Below, in pieces: positions 13,328 through 16,834 of a DNA stretch of 16,834 bases. The DNA is from Hadesarchaea archaeon (GTDB taxonomy: Archaea; Hadarchaeota; Hadarchaeia; Hadarchaeales; Hadarchaeaceae): NCBI GenBank assembly GCA_003661465.1, contig QMWE01000009.1, positions 1 through 16,834 on the forward strand, read 5' to 3'. Position numbers and translations under genes: made by a program. The first letter of the stretch is position 1; every line of letters begins with the position of its first letter. The notes below the pieces were generated by a model that saw only the letters and a list, made by a program, of their open reading frames with translations, did no database searches and was not told where the DNA came from.

Positions 13328-13699
13328 CTACGAAAGCTGGGAGCGGTTCACCGCTTTCCTTTTTTTTCCTGAAAGGGCTCTCGGCCTATATGGAAGGCGC
13401 ACAACCCGGCCACATCTGAGACAAGTTATATTTACACGGCCCGAATGCAGCCGCACGCGGCAGCTGAAACCAGGCACCCAAAACGACAGGCATTTTCTGC
13501 AAAACTTCCGTTTTAGGTGGGAGGGGAGCCTAACGTTGTATCTCGTCTTTATTTTCCATGCCAGTTCTACGTAACGATCTGCGCGTTCGGGATATTGCCT
13601 AAACACTTCGCCAGCTAACTTGAGAAGACGCTCAATTCTCTTTTCAGCCAAGTTTCTGAGTTCCCCTGCCGTGTTCCGAGTGATCCTGCGGGAAGACAC
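13328..13699 (-). CDS. rnp4: Ribonuclease P protein component 4 (Rpr2/Rpp21)
   Basis: Rnp4 is a zinc-binding subunit of archaeal RNase P, which matures the 5' ends of tRNAs, and pairs with Rpp29. The 123 residues have two N-terminal helices (AEKRIERLLKLAGEVF and ADRYVELAWKIKTRYNVRLP) and a zinc ribbon. Cys67 and Cys70 in FCRKC and Cys93 and Cys96 in CLRC bind the metal, with VPGFSCRVR between them, the family signature. Start is GTG at 13699, three bases after the Nep1 stop, behind GGAGG nine bases away; an ATG just upstream is out of frame. The tail is basic (SGKKRKAVNR). Confidence 0.93.
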   Translation of the reverse strand: MSSRRITRNTAGELRNLAEKRIERLLKLAGEVFRQYPERADRYVELAWKIKTRYNVRLPSHLKRKFCRKCLSFWVPGFSCRVRLHSGRVNITCLRCGRVVRLPYRPRALSGKKRKAVNRSQLS

Positions 13700-13702
13700 G
13701 GT

Positions 13703-14395
13703 TCATCTCCTCCATCGGAGCTCAGAGATACCAAATGTGTCCTCGTAGGAGTAGATGGCCCTACTCACCACCGTAGGGGCACGGAGGAGTTCTGGGTCTA
13801 TGCACACAAGTTCATCCGAAATTTTATCCACCTCGGACAGAAAATCTCCCCGAGGAAACCCTCCCACCACCACGCACACATCGCTTTCCCTAGAGAGACC
13901 GATGTAGATCTCGCTCCAGAGTTTTCGATTTCCTCTGTCGCTGAATGTTATAACCTTTTCTGGATTGATCCTTCGGAGTATGGTCTCCAACGATGCATCC
14001 TCAACGCGCAGGAACGGCTTTTCCGGTGGAACCTTGCCCGTGAGAAACAGCTGTTCCATCAATCCCTCGAACCTGTACGAGGCTCTGGGCAGGTCCACGG
14101 ATGGACTGACTGTTATAAGTTTGTCCTTTCTGGTGTGCACGTAAACCCGTAAAAGGCCCTCTCGGTTGAGGGGAGTGTCCAGTGCAAGCAGCAGAGACAT
14201 GTGAACGATGTCCGGCCTGCCTCTTCTGTCACCATCCTGGAGCCTCCTCATGGCGGGAAAGTGAAGGCTTGAATTTAAAATTAGCTCTGTGGGACGCCTG
14301 CCTCTGCGTCGAGCGAGTCTTCGGATGACTGGATGCTCCGCTATCTCGCTGGGAATCTGTTCCAGCTCCGAATCTGCCAAGACGAGATGAAGCAC
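13703..14395 (-). CDS. nep1: 16S rRNA pseudouridine-N1-methyltransferase Nep1 (EMG1)
   Basis: Nep1 is a SPOUT-fold enzyme that methylates N1 of a pseudouridine in small-subunit rRNA and takes part in 30S assembly. From GTG 14395 (GGTGG six bases upstream) it has 230 residues, the usual archaeal length. An open frame runs 21 codons further up through the promoter and is not supported. Features are LHLVLADSELEQIP at the N-terminus, ILNSSLHFPAMRRL, GRPDIVHMSLLLALDTPLN (RPDIVH-type motif), an acidic GLMEQLF segment, and the knotted SAM site VVVGGFPRGDF with an SSL-like end. TATA at 14429-14437 gives a short leader. It heads the translation cluster. Confidence 0.94.
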   Translation of the reverse strand: MLHLVLADSELEQIPSEIAEHPVIRRLARRRGRRPTELILNSSLHFPAMRRLQDGDRRGRPDIVHMSLLLALDTPLNREGLLRVYVHTRKDKLITVSPSVDLPRASYRFEGLMEQLFLTGKVPPEKPFLRVEDASLETILRRINPEKVITFSDRGNRKLWSEIYIGLSRESDVCVVVGGFPRGDFLSEVDKISDELVCIDPELLRAPTVVSRAIYSYEDTFGISELRWRR

Positions 14396-14428
14396 TGGGA
14401 GCCACCACCCACTACATCCAATAAATAA

Positions 14429-14437
14429 TTTATAAAA
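14429..14437 (-). promoter_or_regulatory. TATA box of nep1 and the translation cluster
   Basis: TTTTATAAA on the minus strand is a near-ideal archaeal TATA box. Transcription is predicted near 14407, giving a leader of about 12 nt that includes GGTGG in front of the GTG start chosen for nep1. Confidence 0.6.
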
Positions 14438-14491
14438 TGGAGGTACGACCCAAATCAAAGGATGTGCCGCCGCTATTTTCCTTGGATAAAT

Positions 14492-15286
14492 TTACAACAT
14501 ATCCTTGCGCTTGAACGCAAATATGCTCAGACCGAAGAGTACTACAAAATAGATCAGGATGACGATCGCACTGAGGATTGGGTTTGGAAGTCCCAGATAC
14601 GGTTTCATCCCAAAAATAGTGGTCGTTCCGGGCATCGACGTTCCACCAAACGCGTTTATCGAGCCCGCGGCATAAGTGAGCAGATACCAAGGCTCGTGAC
14701 CCATTTCCACCAAAAAGGACTGCAGGAGGGGCATCACCAAAAATAGAATTAAAAATGAGAGAGTCCCAGCGATCATGCCATTGCCGAACATGGATCCAAA
14801 GAGAAATACAAATCCGAGAACAGCGCATCCGTAGAGGAGGGCGAAGCCAAATGAGCTGAGGATGCTCTGAGGCACCACTCCATATAGATAGAAGGTGGAA
14901 ACTATGCAACCAATGTAAAATATTATTATCGCCCAGAAGACGTAAAGAAGCGATGCCAAAAATTTACCGGTGACCAATACTGAACGCTTCACGGGATTTG
15001 AAAAGATTATATATCCTGTTTTGCTCTCAAACTCAGATGTCACGTTGTTTCCGGCAAAGAAAATAGCCGCAAGCGGAATAAACAAAAATACCGGAAAGAG
15101 AAAAGTCCCCGAAAAGATCTCGGCTGTTGGTGGTCTTGACGGAGCAAGTATGAGCATTATCGTGACGATCACAGAAGCCAGCCCTATGAGGGAAATGTTC
15201 CCCGCCATGCTCTTCCAGTTTTCGAATTCGGACTCGAACTTTGCGATGGTACCGACCTGTTTTAGATCGCTGGGAGGTACTGGCAT
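14492..15286 (-). CDS. ABC-2 type transporter permease
   Basis: This 264-residue membrane protein has six hydrophobic segments at about 32-48, 58-80, 105-128, 140-165, 170-192 and 235-258. The loop after the second segment reads GNNVTSEFESKTGYIIFSNPVKRS, the usual ABC-2 permease pattern (a site touching the ATPase), followed by LVTGKFLASLLY. Such proteins export lipids, drugs, or small peptides. The start ATG is five bases after the stop of the ATPase gene and uses GGAG inside its end, so the two form one operon. The substrate cannot be told. The C-terminus is short and basic (AFKRKDML). Confidence 0.88.
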   Translation of the reverse strand: MPVPPSDLKQVGTIAKFESEFENWKSMAGNISLIGLASVIVTIMLILAPSRPPTAEIFSGTFLFPVFLFIPLAAIFFAGNNVTSEFESKTGYIIFSNPVKRSVLVTGKFLASLLYVFWAIIIFYIGCIVSTFYLYGVVPQSILSSFGFALLYGCAVLGFVFLFGSMFGNGMIAGTLSFLILFLVMPLLQSFLVEMGHEPWYLLTYAAGSINAFGGTSMPGTTTIFGMKPYLGLPNPILSAIVILIYFVVLFGLSIFAFKRKDML

Positions 15287-15291
15287 TCAAA

Positions 15292-16227
15292 TCACTCCTG
15301 CACGAGCTGTAGGTATACCTCCTCTAGAGCTCCGACCGAGGGTTTAAATGATATTATCTTTGCTCCAACGTTCGTCACGAGCTCCGCGTGCAATTCTGCA
15401 CATGTGTTTCTATCTCCATCGAAATTTATCTTTATGATATTCCCGCCGTTTCCACCGTTCACGACCGACCTCACCGGTTTCAATCTTTTTATCTTTTCAA
15501 GCTGGTGAACAGAAAGAGGACGTACCGTCTCTATTTCGACCATTCTAATGTTGAAAATTTTCTCGAGATTTTCTATTCGATCGTACGCCAGCAGCCGGCC
15601 CCTATTGATCAAGGCAACTGTGTCACATATTTCCCGCGTCTCGTACAGCATGTGTGACGAAAATATGACGGTCTTGCCCTGTCTGACCAACTCCTTCGTC
15701 ATATCCCTCACATGACGTATTCCCCGAGGATCCAACCCCAGAGCTGGTTCATCTAAGATCAAGATGGAAGGATCGTGCAAAATTGCCTGAGCTATCCCCA
15801 GTCTCTGCACCATGCCCAACGAGAACTTTTTAACCTTGGTCTTCGACCACTGCGAAAGTCTCACCAGTTCCAAACACTCTCTAGCCCTTTCTCTAAGTTC
15901 GGGAAACTTTAACCCACGTAGCCTTCCAAGGTAATACAGTATCTCCAGAGGAGTTCTGTTTCGATAAAAAATGGGCACCTCTATCAAACATCCTACATCC
16001 CTCAATGCGTCCTTTGGATCACTCGCTGGGTCTATCCCATTTATATAGGCTCTCCCTTTGCTGGGTCGGATAAGTCCACAGAGAAGTTTTATCGTGGTGG
16101 ACTTTCCAGCCCCATTCGGCCCCAACAGACCGACACATCTTCCCTGTCTTATCCTCAAATTTAAGTTGTCCAATGCGAGCAATGATCCATATTTTTTCGT
16201 TAGGTTCTCCGTGGTGATGACTTCCAA
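15292..16227 (-). CDS. ABC transporter ATP-binding protein (ABC-2 exporter partner)
   Basis: This 311-residue ATPase pairs with the downstream permease. Motifs: Walker A GPNGAGKST (36-44), a Q-loop region with Glu instead of Gln (LIEVPIF, 81-87), signature FSLGMVQRL (135-143; Leu in place of the usual second residue, common in this subfamily), Walker B LILDEP (156-161), D-loop GLDP and H-loop SSHML (His192). A C-terminal domain of about 90 residues after 220, with VNGGNGGNIIKINF, is the regulatory tail of DrrA/NatA-type ATPases. The start is TTG at 16227 with GAGGGATGA just upstream; a TATA box sits about 35 bp further. It is an exporter ATPase of unknown cargo. Confidence 0.93.
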   Translation of the reverse strand: MEVITTENLTKKYGSLLALDNLNLRIRQGRCVGLLGPNGAGKSTTIKLLCGLIRPSKGRAYINGIDPASDPKDALRDVGCLIEVPIFYRNRTPLEILYYLGRLRGLKFPELRERARECLELVRLSQWSKTKVKKFSLGMVQRLGIAQAILHDPSILILDEPALGLDPRGIRHVRDMTKELVRQGKTVIFSSHMLYETREICDTVALINRGRLLAYDRIENLEKIFNIRMVEIETVRPLSVHQLEKIKRLKPVRSVVNGGNGGNIIKINFDGDRNTCAELHAELVTNVGAKIISFKPSVGALEEVYLQLVQE

Positions 16228-16257
16228 ATCATCCCTCTTCCATTAGTTAGAGAGATT

Positions 16258-16265
16258 GTTTATAT
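16258..16265 (-). promoter_or_regulatory. TATA box of the ABC transporter operon
   Basis: ATATAAAC on the minus strand lies 31-38 bp before the TTG start. A transcript starting near 16236 would have a leader of about 9 nt carrying GAGGGATGA. Confidence 0.5.
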
Positions 16266-16361
16266 TCATTATGGTGCGGCAGGAGAAAATTGAATTTCAA
16301 TTCAAGATTGTTGAGCTGTAAAATTGTGGGGAGGGAACTGAGAAAGATTGACATGAATGAA

Positions 16362-16685
16362 AAATATTCTAGCTTAAGAGTAAGTCGTGAGGTTAAAAAT
16401 CGAGAATATAGATTTCCAGAGAATAACGATTCAAACGGTCGAGAAGATATTTTCAGATATATGCGAAAAGGTCGGTGCCAGAAATGGTGTCGGATTTAAG
16501 GTATATCCAAGAGTTGTTGGGGCACAAGTTCCAAAACCACGGAGATTTATACTCACGTTGCCACAAAAGATTTTGGTAGAATTAAAAGTCCAGTAGAGGC
16601 GATAATGAAACGGGATGACTCAGATATGGTGCCAAAATGGATGCATATGCGAACCGAGTTCGGATATAAGAAGATTTTATCTTAG
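16362..16685 (+). pseudogene. Collapsed tyrosine recombinase (Xer/integrase family)
   Basis: Pieces of one integrase are read in changing frames. First comes YSSLRVS (box I, with a Gly missing from the usual SSGLRVSE), then after a frame change VRLKIENIDFQRITI. This is joined directly to QTVEKIFSDICEKVGARNG, so the segment that normally lies between is deleted. Next is VSDLRYIQELLGHK without the preceding HxLRHSFAT block. One more frame change in GHK leads into SSKTTEIYTHVATKDFGRIKSPVEAIMK, which carries the tyrosine nucleophile. A short tail to a TAG stop at 16683-16685 follows. At least two internal deletions and two frameshifts make it non-functional. The surroundings are AT-rich. It marks a past integrative element; no attachment site or other element gene is seen inside the window. 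Confidence 0.8.
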
Positions 16686-16710
16686 ACAACATTTCGGAGG
16701 TTAGAATAAG

Positions 16711-16834
16711 ATGTGTGAACTATTAGGAATGTCATTCAATTTGCCTGTAAGACCGAGTATATCCTTTAGAGGGTTTCGCCATAGAGGAGAAAGTAATCCT
16801 CATGGATGGGGGATAGCTTTTTATCCGGATGAAT
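16711..16834 (+). CDS. Class II glutamine amidotransferase (partial, runs off the right edge)
   Basis: Only the first 41 codons are inside the window. MCELLGMSFNLPVRPS is the start of an Ntn-hydrolase-type amidotransferase (YafJ/DUG3-like), where Cys2 becomes the N-terminal nucleophile after removal of Met. It is followed by FRGFRHRGESNPHGWGIAFYPDE, here split as RGFRHRGE and NPHGWGIAFY, which hold the conserved Arg and Gly-Trp-Gly of the glutamine site. GGAGGT lies nine bases before the ATG. The acceptor domain, if any, lies beyond the window. This gene is intact as far as it can be seen and starts 25 bases after the recombinase remnant. Confidence 0.88.
   Translation, partial: MCELLGMSFNLPVRPSISFRGFRHRGESNPHGWGIAFYPDE

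Noticed and set aside
12993..13574. Plus-strand frame of 193 codons across S19e, the leader and rnp4
   Set aside because: Runs antisense over two conserved genes; no recognisable domain or ribosome site.
16290..16499. Two overlapping plus-strand 69-codon frames near the right end
   Set aside because: They are pieces of the frameshifted recombinase relic, not separate genes.

Overview
The window is chromosomal DNA from an archaeon. The evidence is archaeal/eukaryotic-type translation genes (nep1, rnp4, S19e, PDCD5-like protein, L39e, L31e, aIF6, L18a/LX, prefoldin alpha, archaeal ftsY), TATA-box promoters about 26 bp upstream of predicted transcript starts with very short or absent leaders, and a C/D box sRNA. 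Gene order and overall style suggest an uncultured euryarchaeal-type lineage, but the sequence alone does not let me name it.

Layout. (1) 9-1938, minus strand: a minimal sufC-sufB Fe-S cluster assembly operon. (2) 2085-3203, plus: gcvT, divergent from suf. (3) 3351-4984, plus: a Gfo/Idh/MocA-fold protein lacking the usual catalytic residues, followed by an Isf-type iron-sulfur flavoprotein. (4) 5096-5932, minus: a membrane-anchored surface protein made of decapeptide repeats with a tail-fibre-like C-terminal domain. (5) 6102-6749, minus, a LysE-type exporter, diverging from 6813-8428, plus, trpB2 and a stand-alone Lrp/AsnC ligand-binding (RAM) domain; both sides appear to share one TATA element. 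(6) 8498-9259, minus: an AT-rich HEAT-repeat protein. (7) 9319-9386, minus: a C/D box sRNA. (8) 9482-14395, minus: a long translation and protein-targeting cluster, nep1-rnp4-S19e-PDCD5-L39e-L31e-aIF6-L18a-pfdA-ftsY. (9) 14492-16227, minus: an ABC-2 type exporter (ATPase and permease). (10) About 16362-16685, plus: a collapsed tyrosine-recombinase pseudogene. (11) 16711 to the end, plus: the start of a class II glutamine amidotransferase.

How parts work together. The minus-strand cluster runs from rRNA modification (Nep1) and tRNA 5' processing (Rnp4) through ribosomal proteins and subunit joining control (aIF6) to nascent-chain folding (prefoldin) and membrane targeting (FtsY). Downstream of ftsY lies a 68-nt sRNA with a textbook kink-turn. 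Its D-box guide pairs with the universal 16S sequence CCGCCCGUCA and places the methylated nucleotide at C1402 (E. coli numbering), in the decoding centre. I consider this the most notable undescribed element here. TrpB2 with its co-transcribed RAM domain and the divergent exporter may form a small amino-acid synthesis, sensing and export unit (inference).

Several starts are non-ATG (sufC, rnp4, nep1, aIF6 and L31e with GTG; L39e, the PDCD5-like gene, the ABC ATPase and probably the flavoprotein with TTG). The L39e gene is only 51 codons and is easily called too long. No stretch over 300 bp lacks a gene except 16228-16710, which holds the recombinase remnant and the ABC promoter.
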